A stretch of 64,000 nucleotides of DNA from Pseudomonadota bacterium (GCA_018816735.1 JAHIVH010000070.1:186001-250000), one strand, 5' to 3'. Shown: positions 45,459 to 55,490, counted from the stretch's first letter. Numbers and translations: made by a program. Notes: a model not told the origin generated them from the sequence alone.

Positions 45459-45746
45459 ATGAAAATAACAAAAGATGAAATTATCCATGTCGCTAACCTG
45501 GCAAGACTTGAACTGAACGAGGATGTCATCGATAAGTTCTGTAACCAGGTAGGGCAAATACTTGACTATGTAGACACGCTTAATCAAATTGACACCAAGA
45601 ATGTATCCCTGACTTCCCATGCCTCATCATCAACAAATGCATTCCGCGAGGATATTGAAATAGAATCCATAGGCATGGAACAAGGTTTGGCAAACGCACC
45701 AGGCAAAGAAGACGGGTGCTTTATCGTACCCAAGGTTATTGGATAA
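45459..45746 (+). CDS. gatC: Asp/Glu-tRNA(Asn/Gln) amidotransferase subunit C
   Basis: Small subunit holding GatA to GatB in the transamidase that converts Glu-tRNA-Gln (and often Asp-tRNA-Asn) to the amide form. The 95-residue product has KDEIIHVANLARLEL and ILDYVDTLNQIDT, diagnostic of GatC. I start at the ATG at 45459, preceded by GGAGAAGG; the in-frame TTG 12 bases earlier lies inside that site. gatA follows after 55 bases. gatB is not in the window. Confidence 0.95.
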   Translation: MKITKDEIIHVANLARLELNEDVIDKFCNQVGQILDYVDTLNQIDTKNVSLTSHASSSTNAFREDIEIESIGMEQGLANAPGKEDGCFIVPKVIG

Positions 45747-45801
45747 TCGTCAATATAACAAAAGAAATATGCATGCCAACCGGATAAGGATTTAAAAAGC
45801 G

Positions 45802-47277
45802 ATGAAACTCCATGAAATGACTATACAAAAAGCCTCTGAATGCCTAAGGGCCAAAGAGATATCCGCAAAAGAACTGGTGCAGGCTGTGCTGGATAGAATT
45901 GAAGCTGTTGACAAGACTATAGGTGCTTACATCACAGTGAATCATGACCATGCCATGAAACAGGCTGAGATGGCTGACCAACAAATCGCCAAAGGTACTT
46001 TCACGCCATTAACGGGCATCCCGATTTCCATCAAAGATTTGATCAGCACAAAAGGCTTGAGAACCACATGTGCCTCAAAAATTCTGGAAAATTATGTTCC
46101 TGTATATAATGCCGGGGTCATGGAAAAGTTAAGTCAGGCCGGTGCAGTGACTGTGGGAAAAGTCAATATGGATGAATTCGCCATGGGCTCCTCTACAGAA
46201 AATTCAAGGCTAAAAGTGACCAGAAACCCATGGGATTTAAATTGCATTCCTGGCGGTTCCAGTGGCGGATCAGCAGCCTCTGTATCCGCTGACATGTGCC
46301 TGGGGTCTCTGGGTAGCGACACAGGGGGGTCTATAAGACAACCTGCATCTCACTGCGGTGTTGTTGGCATGAAACCCACCTATGGCAGAGTATCACGCTA
46401 CGGCCTTGTTGCCTTTGCATCTTCTCTGGATCAGATTGGCCCTTTAACCAAAAATGTTACGGACAATGCCCTATTAATGAATGCAATATCAGGATTTGAC
46501 GCAAGAGACTCAACGTCTTCCAAACAGGATGTGCCGGATTTCACTTCTTTTCTTTCAAAGGGGTTAAAAGGAATAAGAATCGGTATTCCCGGAGAGTACC
46601 ATGAAACAGAAGGCATTGATCCGGATGTCAAGGCTGCCATTAAAAATGCAATCGCCGTTCTTCAGCAGATGGGTGCGGAGTGTGTCGATATTTCCCTGCC
46701 CCATTCAAAATACGCGGTGGCCGCTTACTATGTGATTGCACCATCAGAAGCCAGTTCGAATCTTGCCAGATATGACGGTGTAAAATACGGATTCAGGGCG
46801 GATCATCCGGGCAGTCTGATAGACATGTACAAAAACACCCGGTCAAAAGGATTCGGACCTGAAGTAAAGAGGCGAATCATCATCGGCACATATGCGCTTT
46901 CAGCTGGCTATTATGACGCGTATTACGGAAAAGCGTCCCAGGTCAGGACACTGATTATGGACGATTTTAAAAAAGCGTTTCAATCCTGTGATGTCATTTT
47001 ATCACCGGTCAGTCCGACACCCGCATTTCCTATTGGCGAAAAAATTGATGACCCACTGACCATGTACCTCCTTGACATTTTTACGCTGTCGGCCAATCTG
47101 GCAGGGATACCCGGCATTTCCGTGCCATGCGGATTTTCAAAAAAAGGGCTTCCCATAGGCCTTCAACTCATGAGCCGGCATTTTGAAGAAGGCAAATTAT
47201 TCAAGGTTGCCTACAGCTTTGAACAGGAAACCGATTTTCATCATAAAAAACCACAGCTCTCGGGAAAAAAATCATGA
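45802..47277 (+). CDS. gatA: Asp/Glu-tRNA(Asn/Gln) amidotransferase subunit A
   Basis: Glutaminase subunit of the tRNA transamidase, amidase-signature family. The Ser-cisSer-Lys triad is visible: Lys in [10 protein letters not shown], then [11 protein letters not shown] and [13 protein letters not shown]. The 491-residue length is standard. It follows gatC, and its stop overlaps the next small gene by 4 bases (ATGA). With gltX beside tRNA-Gln at 8.8-10.4 kb and no glnS here, Gln-tRNA is probably made indirectly. Confidence 0.97.
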   Translation: MKLHEMTIQKASECLRAKEISAKELVQAVLDRIEAVDKTIGAYITVNHDHAMKQAEMADQQIAKGTFTPLTGIPISIKDLISTKGLRTTCASKILENYVPVYNAGVMEKLSQAGAVTVGKVNMDEFAMGSSTENSRLKVTRNPWDLNCIPGGSSGGSAASVSADMCLGSLGSDTGGSIRQPASHCGVVGMKPTYGRVSRYGLVAFASSLDQIGPLTKNVTDNALLMNAISGFDARDSTSSKQDVPDFTSFLSKGLKGIRIGIPGEYHETEGIDPDVKAAIKNAIAVLQQMGAECVDISLPHSKYAVAAYYVIAPSEASSNLARYDGVKYGFRADHPGSLIDMYKNTRSKGFGPEVKRRIIIGTYALSAGYYDAYYGKASQVRTLIMDDFKKAFQSCDVILSPVSPTPAFPIGEKIDDPLTMYLLDIFTLSANLAGIPGISVPCGFSKKGLPIGLQLMSRHFEEGKLFKVAYSFEQETDFHHKKPQLSGKKS

Positions 47278-47465
47278 CAACCATTATGCCGGAAGGTGAT
47301 CATATTCGAAACGCCGTCAAGTGGATCTCGGAAGAAAAACAGAAAGACATGTCAAAAAGACTTTTGGAACTGATTGATGAAGCATCCATGCGATATAACC
47401 TGTCTCCGAATGATGCCGAATCCCTGACCCGGATTCTGAAAAGTGATTCGAAATTAACCGGATGA
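47274..47465 (+). CDS. Small conserved-type protein between gatA and mutL
   Basis: A 63-residue soluble protein starting within the gatA stop (ATGA overlap) and ending 9 bases before mutL, so translational coupling makes it a likely real gene. The sequence ([12 protein letters not shown]...[26 protein letters not shown]) is helical. I recall similar ~60-residue proteins of unknown function in deltaproteobacteria, but cannot assign a role. Confidence 0.8.
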   Translation: MTTIMPEGDHIRNAVKWISEEKQKDMSKRLLELIDEASMRYNLSPNDAESLTRILKSDSKLTG

Positions 47466-47474
47466 TCATAAACT

Positions 47475-49361
47475 ATGGCGAACATCCGTATACTTCCGGA
47501 AATACTATCCAATAAAATTGCCGCAGGAGAAGTGGTTGAACGCCCGTCTTCTGTAATAAAAGAACTTCTGGAAAACGCCATTGATGCGGATAGCACACGT
47601 ATCCATATCGAAATAGAACAAGGCGGACGGGCACTTATCCAGGTATCTGACAATGGGAAAGGCATGAATGCAGATGATGCCCTGCTTTCCATAGAGCGAT
47701 ATGCCACCAGTAAAATCATTGCGGACAAAGATCTTTTTTCAATTCGGACATTAGGATTCAGGGGAGAGGCACTGCCCAGTATCGCATCTGTTTCACGGTT
47801 TACCATGATCACCCGTGACAAGGATTCGCCCGCAGGTACAAAAATAACCGTGCATGGGGGAAAAATTAAAGATGTGACGGAAGTTGGTGCACCGATTGGC
47901 ACGATGATTTCCGTGAGTCAGCTTTTTTTTAATACCCCTGCCCGGAGAAAATTCTTAAAATCTGTTAACACGGAAATGAGCCATATTGCAGATACGATAT
48001 CAAGCATGGCGCTTGGCTGGCCGGAGATTCAGTTCAGGCTGAACCATAATGGCAAACTCGTCAAAACATGGACACAGTCCGGAGATCCGTTTATCAGGGC
48101 AGTTGATATTTTTGGAAACGACACCCGGACCCATCTTAAGAAACTTGATTATCGAGAAGGCGAAATCACTCTGTCCGGATGGATTTCCACACCCGACACC
48201 CATCGGAGCACCTCCCAGAAAATTTACATATTTGTCAACGGCAGATACATCAGGGACCGAGGACTTCAGCATGCCCTGTTCGAGGGATACAGAGGCCGGC
48301 TTGTAAAGGGCCGTTTCCCATTGGCAGTGCTTTTTATAGACATTTCGCCGGATAAAGTGGATGTCAATGTGCACCCGACCAAACACGAAGTACGATTTGC
48401 CGATAAAACGCATATTTATCATATGCTAAAGGAAACCGTATCAAACGTTCTTTCAGATTCAGAACGCGCCCGATGGGCCACGCCAAAAGAAAAAATTGAA
48501 CGTAAAACAGATTCAAAACCCTCACCTTCTCCTGGAATCCCTGCCCAAATGCCATACAGCCGATCACCGTACCAGGCCCCCCTTGATCTTCAAGCCGGCT
48601 ATTTGAATATGCCGGCGAACAACAGCGTATCGTATCAACCTGGCCCCGAGATAAGGGAATCGCGTCCGGAAGCCATGGATTATTCTGACAAACCTCTTGC
48701 AGACAAAGCACCTGAAGCATTTGTATCTCCCAAAAAAACGAGCGCCTACGAACAGAAAACCTTTTGGGAAGAATCCTTTTTTCAAAGCCTTCATATCATC
48801 GGCCAGTTCAGGAATACGTATATCCTGTGTGAATCTTCTGAGGGCCTGATTCTAGTTGATCAGCATGCAGCTCACGAACGGATATATTACGAAAAACTGA
48901 AACACAAATCCGGGCTGTCGCAAATACCTGTTCAACATCTTCTTGTTCCGGAAACCTTAGAGCTTGGATACCAGGAAGCAGCTCTGCTTGAAAAGCTGAT
49001 TCCAAATCTTCAATTGTTGGGGGTGGAGGTAGAACCGTTTGGCGGCAACACCTTTATCATAAAATCCGTGCCAGCCCTTTTGGCAGACCGGGAAATTAAG
49101 CCTGTCGTCATTGAAATGGTTGAAAAAATGCTGGATGCTGATTTTTCAAAAGGACTTGAAGAAAAACTGGATCAGTGCCTCATCATTATGGCCTGCCACA
49201 GCGTCATTAGAGCCAGACAGCCATTGACTGAAAAAGAAATGCGTGTGCTTTTGGAACAGCTTGATGCCTGCAGTAATCCGTCCCATTGCCCTCATGGCAG
49301 ACCCACATGGATTCAATGGACAAAAACAGATATCGAAAAAAAATTCAGCCGGATTGTTTAA
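47475..49361 (+). CDS. mutL: DNA mismatch repair protein MutL
   Basis: Links MutS mismatch recognition to downstream repair. The N-terminal GHKL ATPase has ELLENAIDAD, DNGKGM and GFRGEALPSIASV. A Pro-rich linker (about 340-430) leads to the C-terminal dimerisation domain, which carries the endonuclease motif DQHAAHERIYYE (about 462-473), plus ACHSVIRARQP and CPHGRP. It is therefore a nicking-type MutL, as in bacteria without MutH. The length, 628 residues, is normal. mutS is not in the window. Confidence 0.96.
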   Translation: MANIRILPEILSNKIAAGEVVERPSSVIKELLENAIDADSTRIHIEIEQGGRALIQVSDNGKGMNADDALLSIERYATSKIIADKDLFSIRTLGFRGEALPSIASVSRFTMITRDKDSPAGTKITVHGGKIKDVTEVGAPIGTMISVSQLFFNTPARRKFLKSVNTEMSHIADTISSMALGWPEIQFRLNHNGKLVKTWTQSGDPFIRAVDIFGNDTRTHLKKLDYREGEITLSGWISTPDTHRSTSQKIYIFVNGRYIRDRGLQHALFEGYRGRLVKGRFPLAVLFIDISPDKVDVNVHPTKHEVRFADKTHIYHMLKETVSNVLSDSERARWATPKEKIERKTDSKPSPSPGIPAQMPYSRSPYQAPLDLQAGYLNMPANNSVSYQPGPEIRESRPEAMDYSDKPLADKAPEAFVSPKKTSAYEQKTFWEESFFQSLHIIGQFRNTYILCESSEGLILVDQHAAHERIYYEKLKHKSGLSQIPVQHLLVPETLELGYQEAALLEKLIPNLQLLGVEVEPFGGNTFIIKSVPALLADREIKPVVIEMVEKMLDADFSKGLEEKLDQCLIIMACHSVIRARQPLTEKEMRVLLEQLDACSNPSHCPHGRPTWIQWTKTDIEKKFSRIV

Positions 49362-49366
49362 AGCCC

Positions 49367-50896
49367 TTACGTTCCGTATTCCCAAAACACCAGATAGCTT
49401 GTTTTTTCTCCAAAAAACTTTCCGCTTCCGGACACCACAGAGAAAAACAGATCCGGATGGCCATTTCGGTTTAAGTCACCCACCTGATAATCGCTGATAT
49501 AACCTGAGATATCCTGTGTTTTTAAAAGGTGCTTGAAACCGATGGCATCCCAGGCCAGGCATTCGATAAAGCCACTGTCGTAATGACGCATTCTTGCAAA
49601 AATGCGGTCGGTCATTTCATGATTGCAAACAAGCACCAGTTCATTCAACCCGTTTTGGGTGATATCGGAAATAAACATCCGCTGGGGAAGGTAATAATGA
49701 AAATTATCATCTGCAACAGGGCTGGTGTCATATTCTACAAAATTTTCACTGCCACCGTAAACAACCGGACTCACCCAGGCTTCTTTTCCATCCTCCTGAT
49801 AGACGACAACATGGCCATCCCTATTCACTGCCACAGCATTATTTCTCCCGGTGTTAAACACGTCTCCAGTTGTAAAACCGAAAACCGTAGCCCTGTCAGG
49901 CGCATCCAGTTGTCTTAACGCAAAAAGGCTATTGTTTTTCCATCCAAGCTCATAAATACCCGATTTGAACACCATTGATTGGCTTCCCCGTTTCTGTCCG
50001 ACGAGCATCTTTTTTTCTTTGCCATTATCAATGACCCTTAAAAACCATTTTTCCCGGTCTGTTATTTTTTTACATGTGCCGTCTTGCCATTCAAGCACAA
50101 ACGATTTTAAATTCCCGCTGTTTTCGTAAATTGCGGTCACATAAATTTCAGCCTTTCCGTTTTCATTAATATCCGCCACATCAACGCCCAAAATTTTCGA
50201 ACTGTTTTTTTCTTTATATTCAAAAATCCTGACAGGATCTTTTATAACGTTTTCATAAATATAAACGGAATCCTTTCCTGTTAGTACAACTTCATTCCGG
50301 CCATTTCCAGTGACATCTCCGGCAGAAATCCCGGCGATCGCAAAATCAAATGTCTGGCTTTTCAGTATTGTCAATGGCTTGTCAGGCTCTTGTTGAGCCG
50401 GTTGAACCTGGGAATGAGGCTCATTTCCGGAAAAATACGCAATAAGCATTTCAGCACAGGCATCAACATGACCTAATATATCCCCCTTTTCCTGCCCAAG
50501 CCTGGAAAAGGGTAGTTCTGTTTTTCCTGTGTTCACGTTTATCAGCTGAATATCTGTGCTGACCTTTTCACCCAAAACGGTAATGCTTCCCCAAAGCACA
50601 AAATCGGCGGAAACATGTCTTCCCTGTTCTACAGCATTCGAAAAATCTGTCAATTTTGCGGCAGAATCTCCCTCTTTTTCCAAAATATCAAAAAGAATGG
50701 TTTGGCGGAGTGGTTCAAGCCTTGCGTTGAGCATTCGGTTTATTCCTTCCTGAAGATAGGAAAGATCGGTCTCCGCAAAAATATTAAATGGCAGCATCAC
50801 TATTTTTTTAACAGGTGCGGAAAGCACCTCTCCCCCATAGAAAGAGGCCATCAGAAAAAAACCGGAAATGCCCGCATAAACCATTTTCTTAATCAT
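49367..50896 (-). CDS. Exported protein with TolB/CsgG-like N-terminus and FG-GAP/VCBS repeats
   Basis: A 509-residue secreted protein. Signal peptide MIKKMVYAGISGFFLMASFYG, then a domain (about 25-150) with VMLPFNIFAE and ADFVLWGSITVLGEKVSTDIQL that resembles CsgG/TolB N-terminal folds. From about 165 there are integrin-like repeats with calcium-type loops: AGDVTGNGRNEVVL, VADINENGKAEIYV, TGDVFNTGRNNAVA, ISDITQNGLNELVL and VGDLNRNGHPDLFF. A beta-propeller of outer-surface or periplasmic location is likely. The ATG at 50896 has GAGG upstream. It converges with mutL with 5 bases between. Function unknown. Confidence 0.8.
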   Translation of the reverse strand: MIKKMVYAGISGFFLMASFYGGEVLSAPVKKIVMLPFNIFAETDLSYLQEGINRMLNARLEPLRQTILFDILEKEGDSAAKLTDFSNAVEQGRHVSADFVLWGSITVLGEKVSTDIQLINVNTGKTELPFSRLGQEKGDILGHVDACAEMLIAYFSGNEPHSQVQPAQQEPDKPLTILKSQTFDFAIAGISAGDVTGNGRNEVVLTGKDSVYIYENVIKDPVRIFEYKEKNSSKILGVDVADINENGKAEIYVTAIYENSGNLKSFVLEWQDGTCKKITDREKWFLRVIDNGKEKKMLVGQKRGSQSMVFKSGIYELGWKNNSLFALRQLDAPDRATVFGFTTGDVFNTGRNNAVAVNRDGHVVVYQEDGKEAWVSPVVYGGSENFVEYDTSPVADDNFHYYLPQRMFISDITQNGLNELVLVCNHEMTDRIFARMRHYDSGFIECLAWDAIGFKHLLKTQDISGYISDYQVGDLNRNGHPDLFFSVVSGSGKFFGEKTSYLVFWEYGT

Positions 50897-51495
50897 AAAA
50901 ACCTCGCCTCTGAAATGCAATAACTTCAAAATGAATAGCGTTGTTTCCTTCGGCAATCATTTGAAAATGACTATCAGATATGTTTACAGATAGCCATACC
51001 TTGGCTGTTTTTGAAAGTAAATATTCAATATTTAAGTCATGTGGACCAATCACTGTTCCTCTGCACAAACATGTAAAACTTGACGGGCTGCCAATTTTTT
51101 GACATATAACCTGCCGCATTTATTTGAAAATTTTATTTGAAAACGTTTGACTTTTTGGTTTCAGGCTGTTAGGTAGCAAAAAAAGTAGATGTCTTATTTT
51201 CGTCTCTGAAAACGTCTATGCAGGATTGAATCATGAACCTGAAAATTTTAAGATATCTGTATCTCCAAAACTTATCTTTTATCATAAATGATTTCCCAAA
51301 CACACCGGAGACCATCATACCTGTAAAATCGATTTATTTATATTCCATATCCAGGCAAAAATTATCATAAACAAAAAAAGGAGGTGATAACGACTGACCT
51401 GTAAGAAGAAACACACGTTTTACACATGCCAACTGTAATTGAAATTATTAGGTTAAACCAGAATCAGCTGTTCTTACAATTAGGAGAAGAAGAAA
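50897..51495. other. 599-base intergenic region ahead of the porin genes
   Basis: Divergent region between the FG-GAP gene and the first porin. It contains a perfect extended Shine-Dalgarno AAAGGAGGTGAT at 51377-51388 that no sizeable ORF follows (only a possible six-codon GTG frame ending at TAA). A minus-strand frame at 50889-51119 is open but unsupported. No clear promoter could be placed. Confidence 0.4.
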
Positions 51496-52572
51496 ATGAA
51501 AAGATTATTAGTGATTTTGAGTTCATTTGTATTTTTATGTGTGTTTACATCATCAGCCCTGGCAGAATGGGGGCTCTACGGTCATGCCAGAATGGCCACC
51601 TGGTATAACATGGAAGATGAAGACTTAAGCGCCAGCGGAGAAGATGATGTGGATTTTTCAGAATGGCTCCAGACCAATGCCCGCATCGGCGCAAATGTAA
51701 CCACGGGAGATGTGAATGGCCGGTTTGAATATGGCACATCAGGTGGAAATGCCAATATCAGACTCCTCTACGGTTCCTGGAATTTCGGCAAGGGAACCCT
51801 TCTTGTCGGCCAAAATTATACCCCTCTTGATTGTCACATGATGAGCAACAGGGTGTATGGCGAAGATGATGGATTCTTAACCATCGGATGCCCCTATGAA
51901 GGCAGGCTGGCCCAAATTCAAGTCATTATAGGTGACCTTACGATCGCTGCAATCTCGCCCAGCAACACAAACGATCTGGGTGTTGATGAAGAAAACGGTA
52001 CCGTTGATATTGATACTTATATCCCGAAACTGGAAGTCGCCTACAATATCAAACAGGATAACGTAATGGCAACCGTCTATGGCGGTTTCAATGCCTATAA
52101 AGTCGGATATACGCCTACAGGCAGCACCAATCAGCATGATTATGAATTGTACTCCGGAATCGTGGGAGCACGTTGCATGGCAAATATTGGAGATTCCTAT
52201 GTTAACGTCTGCCTGTTTTATGTGATGAATGCCGCTAATTATGGTTTCAAATTTGATGGCAATGCTGATGCTGCAGAGATCAAGGATGGCGATGTGGAAA
52301 ACAGCGCCTCTCTCGGAGGCGCACTTGTCATAGGCTCCAAAATTGACGACAAAATGGCCATTGAAGCCGGTGCAGGATATGTCCAGCATGATGTGGATTC
52401 AGCAAAAGATCCGGATGGCACCCTGGCCGTATATGCCCAACTCAGATATACCCCCATCCCGGCAGTCTGTATGGTCCCGGAAGTCGGCTATGTGGATAAC
52501 ATGGATGATGAAACAGGCGCGACTGAAGGTTCCAAAATATATGTCGGCGCCAAATGGCAAATCAACTTCTAA
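51496..52572 (+). CDS. Outer-membrane porin-like beta-barrel protein
   Basis: A 358-residue protein with a signal peptide (MKRLLVILSSFVFLCVFTSSALA) and a mature part of alternating hydrophobic/polar strands and acidic loops (YGHARMATWYN, ANIRLLYGSWNFG, LEVAYNIKQDNVMATVYGG). It ends GAKWQINF with the terminal Phe of outer-membrane barrels. I read it as a diffusion porin of the type abundant in Desulfobacterales; substrate unknown. AGGAGA precedes the ATG. A 12-bp stem-loop without T-run follows, then a second porin-like gene. Confidence 0.82.
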   Translation: MKRLLVILSSFVFLCVFTSSALAEWGLYGHARMATWYNMEDEDLSASGEDDVDFSEWLQTNARIGANVTTGDVNGRFEYGTSGGNANIRLLYGSWNFGKGTLLVGQNYTPLDCHMMSNRVYGEDDGFLTIGCPYEGRLAQIQVIIGDLTIAAISPSNTNDLGVDEENGTVDIDTYIPKLEVAYNIKQDNVMATVYGGFNAYKVGYTPTGSTNQHDYELYSGIVGARCMANIGDSYVNVCLFYVMNAANYGFKFDGNADAAEIKDGDVENSASLGGALVIGSKIDDKMAIEAGAGYVQHDVDSAKDPDGTLAVYAQLRYTPIPAVCMVPEVGYVDNMDDETGATEGSKIYVGAKWQINF

Positions 52573-52583
52573 TGCCTGAAGTA

Positions 52584-52615
52584 TTTACCCGGGAACCATT
52601 GCATTCCCGGGTAAA
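52584..52615 (+). other. Strong stem-loop without T-run between the two porin genes
   Basis: Perfect 12-bp inverted repeat TTTACCCGGGAA/TTCCCGGGTAAA (52584-52595, 52604-52615) with an 8-base loop, 11 bases after the first porin stop. No T-tract follows, so it may act as an RNA stabiliser or a weak terminator. Confidence 0.75.
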
Positions 52616-52655
52616 GGTTCGTTAAATCAGAAATTTATTTTTTTAGACGAACCTT

Positions 52656-53723
52656 ATGGAGGCTATTATGAAGCATATATCTATTTTCTCGGCAGCCATC
52701 TGGATCTGGATGGCTGTCTCATTTCAGGCATATGCCTTTGAAAATGTTTTTTGCATGTTTCCGGATGCAAATATAAACGCATCCGGTCTGTATGCGGAAG
52801 ATGCCATTATCAAAAATGGACGGCCGGCATACAACAGTGAGTCTGAAATTCTCATAAAAAACATGTATGCAGATTTTCTCATCGGCAAGACCAATGTAAG
52901 GGTTGGGACACAATCGGCCATCCTTGCCAGTGAACTTTTGTTTTCAAAAGAAGATTATTATTTTATATCACCATCCATCAAACTGGGTGATATTTCGGTG
53001 AATCCCTATCTGATGTATCAAATGAAAAACCTGCCTTCGGGCTCAACTGATGACAAATCAGATTCGGAACTGATAGTAAAAAAAATGGGGGGTGAGGCTT
53101 TTCTTGAAGACTATCCGGGAAACATCTATTTTCTGGGAATAGACTTTGATGCCCGGTTAAATGCTGCAAATGCCTGGTTTACAGGGATTTATGAAAAAGG
53201 GGAGGAAAAGAACGGTAAGGGGGGGCATGAAGCATTTCTTGTCGCAGCAGGTGGTGGCGTTGATCTTGGCAATATGGGCTTTCATGGCCAAGCCTTTTAT
53301 GCTGCTGGAAAAGATCCAAAAAATAAAGACAACGCCTATTTTTTAGTTCCCAAAGGGGCTTCATACTCCTGGTCTGAAATTCTGGGCAATGGCATTTACA
53401 ATAATAGCACCCCAGAGGACAATCCATCTGATATTACGGCCAACATCATGGCCCTTAACCTTGGTGCATCTCATAAACCCATAGAGAATATCACTGTAAA
53501 GGCAGACATTTGGTATGCCCTCCTTGCAGAACCGGGCGTGGATGAAACTACCCAAAAAAAGAAACCCGGAGACCTTGGGACGGAGATCGATATCACGGTT
53601 TCCTATGAAGTGATCAAAGGATTAAACCTGGATGTTATGGCCGCTTATCTGATCGCCGGTGAAGCCACAGGAACCAGTGATAATCCAATGGAGCTTGGCA
53701 CCCAGCTTTCTCTTGATTTCTGA
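52656..53723 (+). CDS. Second outer-membrane porin-like beta-barrel protein
   Basis: A 355-residue exported protein with a signal peptide (HISIFSAAIWIWMAVSFQAYA) and beta-barrel character; it ends GTQLSLDF with terminal Phe. The strand pattern (KLGDISVNPYLMYQMKNL, VDLGNMGFHGQAFYAAG, NITVKADIWYALL, LNLDVMAAYLI) fits a porin. It is not obviously a copy of the preceding gene. The first ATG (52656) is nine bases before the ATG at 52668 (MKHISIF), which has AGGAGG-like GGAGGC upstream and may be the true start. A hairpin follows the stop at 53750-53775. Confidence 0.75.
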   Translation: MEAIMKHISIFSAAIWIWMAVSFQAYAFENVFCMFPDANINASGLYAEDAIIKNGRPAYNSESEILIKNMYADFLIGKTNVRVGTQSAILASELLFSKEDYYFISPSIKLGDISVNPYLMYQMKNLPSGSTDDKSDSELIVKKMGGEAFLEDYPGNIYFLGIDFDARLNAANAWFTGIYEKGEEKNGKGGHEAFLVAAGGGVDLGNMGFHGQAFYAAGKDPKNKDNAYFLVPKGASYSWSEILGNGIYNNSTPEDNPSDITANIMALNLGASHKPIENITVKADIWYALLAEPGVDETTQKKKPGDLGTEIDITVSYEVIKGLNLDVMAAYLIAGEATGTSDNPMELGTQLSLDF

Positions 53724-53749
53724 TAATCTCTCCAACTGGAAGGAAAAAC

Positions 53750-53775
53750 GCTTGGCCTGGACAACCAGGCTGAGC
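53750..53775 (+). other. Stem-loop after the second porin gene
   Basis: An 11-bp stem (GCTTGGCCTGG with CCAGGCTGAGC, two G-T pairs) with an ACAA loop, 26 bases after the stop. As with the hairpin at 52584, no T-run follows. Confidence 0.65.
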
Positions 53776-53805
53776 GCCCCATCTATCGTTCAGCATAGAA
53801 TATAC

Positions 53806-53835
53806 TTGACTTTTTTTATCCAACTATCCTATTTT
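53806..53835 (+). promoter_or_regulatory. Putative sigma70 promoter of the metallo-hydrolase/sirtuin pair
   Basis: TTGACT (53806-53811) and TATTTT (53830-53835) 18 bases apart, about 50 bases before the start codon. Confidence 0.45.
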
Positions 53836-53887
53836 GCTTTATATTAGCAAATTATACATTCGGAAAAATACGATGCAAAGGGAATAA

Positions 53888-54727
53888 ATGGTCATTAAAT
53901 GCTGGGGGTCAAGAGGTTCTATTCCGGTTTCCGGCAAGGACTTCATCAAATATGGTGGTGACACAACATGCCTTGAAATCAGAACCCGAAGCGATGATAT
54001 TATTATTGTAGACGCTGGCACAGGCGTTCGGAGGCTGGGCAACCAACTGATCACCGAAAGAAGAAAAAAATACCATTTCATTTTCACTCATGGTCACTGG
54101 GATCACGTCATGGGATTTCCCTTTTTCAGACCTGTTTTCATGCCAAGCTCAAGAATATATATCTACAAATGCCCTTTCCCGAATAACCAGGTTGAAAAAA
54201 TGATATCCCGGATTTTGCTGCCCCCTTATTTTCCCATTCAATACAAAGAATTAAAAGCGACCATTTCATATAAGGACGGTTGCCCGAACACTTTCAGGAT
54301 CGGCTCCATGAGCATTACCCCTGTTCCCTTGAGCCATCCAGGAGGTGGCTGTGGATATAAATTTATTGAAGATGGCAAAACTTTTGTTTTCCTGACCGAT
54401 AATGAACTTTCATTTAAGCATAAGGGTGGTCTTTTACCAGATGATTATTGTGCATTTTCAAAAGATGCCGATCTTCTTTTTCATGATGCCGAGTTCACAC
54501 CAAAAGAATACCAAAAATCGGTTGAATGGGGCCACTCTGCCTATACAGATACACTCTCTTTGGCCTTAAAAGCGGAAGTCAGGCAATTGGGCCTGTTCCA
54601 TCTGAATCAGGAAAGAACAGATACGGAAATGGATAATATCGTCGTTGACTGCCATAAAATCATCGATTCAACCCGTCAAAAGCTGACCTGTTTCGCGGTT
54701 GCCGCGGATATGGCGATTCACTTATAG
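53888..54727 (+). CDS. Metallo-beta-lactamase-fold hydrolase
   Basis: A 279-residue cytoplasmic metallohydrolase. It has the zinc motif THGHWDHVMG (about 66-75), an upstream DAGTG and a downstream LSHPGGGCGYK and HDAEFTPKEY. The N-terminus WGSRGSIPVSG...GGDTTCLEI is the start typical of the PhnP/ribonuclease Z-like branch that includes cyclic-nucleotide phosphodiesterases. Substrate not known. It ends 7 bases before the sirtuin ATG, and the two genes are probably cotranscribed. Confidence 0.85.
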   Translation: MVIKCWGSRGSIPVSGKDFIKYGGDTTCLEIRTRSDDIIIVDAGTGVRRLGNQLITERRKKYHFIFTHGHWDHVMGFPFFRPVFMPSSRIYIYKCPFPNNQVEKMISRILLPPYFPIQYKELKATISYKDGCPNTFRIGSMSITPVPLSHPGGGCGYKFIEDGKTFVFLTDNELSFKHKGGLLPDDYCAFSKDADLLFHDAEFTPKEYQKSVEWGHSAYTDTLSLALKAEVRQLGLFHLNQERTDTEMDNIVVDCHKIIDSTRQKLTCFAVAADMAIHL

Positions 54728-54734
54728 TGTCCAA

Positions 54735-55484
54735 ATGGATAATCTGATCAAACAGGTTTCAAAAGAAATTTTACGTGCAAATAAAATCGTCGCCATGACA
54801 GGTGCAGGTATTTCAGTTGAAAGCGGCATCCCGCCCTTTAGAGGAAAAGGCGGGCTTTGGGAAAAATTCGACCCTATGGAATACGCCCACATCCAGGCTT
54901 TTATCAGTAATCCTGAAAAAGTCTGGCATGTCCTTCTCCGGGAAATGAAGGCTATCATTGAGTCATCTTATCCGAATGCAGCTCACGACGGACTGGCAAG
55001 GCTGGAAAAGCTGGGCAAATTCATCACCGTGATCACCCAGAATGTTGATGGCCTGCATCAACAGGCAGGAAATACAGATGTGGTAGAATTCCATGGAAAT
55101 TTTGCAACCTACTCGTGCATGGATTGCCATTCGGAAAGAGCCAGCAACGAAATCGATCTTAAAGAAATCCCTCCCCGGTGTCCGTGCGGCGGGATTTACA
55201 GGCCAGACTGTGTCTTTTTTGGAGAAACGATACCCGAGGATGCCATGTGGCGCTCACAAAAAGCAGCGTCGGAATGTGACCTGATGCTGGTCATAGGCAC
55301 ATCCGCTCTTGTTCAGCCCGCATCCCACATTCCCTTAATTGCCAAGCGAGCAGGTGCAATCATCATAGAAATCAATCCGGAACCGACACCACTTACGGAA
55401 ACAATAACAGATTATTCACTCATGGGAAAAGCCGCACCCACAGTTAAAAACCTGATAAATGTCATTGAGGACGCATTAAAGTGA
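54735..55484 (+). CDS. Sir2-family NAD-dependent protein deacylase
   Basis: Removes acyl groups from lysine using NAD+. Seen: MTGAGISVESGIPPFRG (NAD loop), TQNVDGLHQQAG, the catalytic His in EFHGNF, a zinc module (CMDC and CPCGG) and GTSALVQPA. I choose MDNLIKQV at 54735 (249 residues); an in-frame start 36 bases upstream would overlap the preceding gene. The ribosome-binding site is weak, which would suit coupling with the preceding gene. Its protein targets cannot be told from the sequence. Confidence 0.93.
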   Translation: MDNLIKQVSKEILRANKIVAMTGAGISVESGIPPFRGKGGLWEKFDPMEYAHIQAFISNPEKVWHVLLREMKAIIESSYPNAAHDGLARLEKLGKFITVITQNVDGLHQQAGNTDVVEFHGNFATYSCMDCHSERASNEIDLKEIPPRCPCGGIYRPDCVFFGETIPEDAMWRSQKAASECDLMLVIGTSALVQPASHIPLIAKRAGAIIIEINPEPTPLTETITDYSLMGKAAPTVKNLINVIEDALK

Positions 55485-55490
55485 CCCCTT

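Noticed and set aside
50889..51119. Minus-strand 76-codon open frame upstream of the FG-GAP gene
   Set aside because: It has no ribosome-binding site, overlaps the start of the FG-GAP gene, and shows no recognised domain. I cannot support it as a gene.
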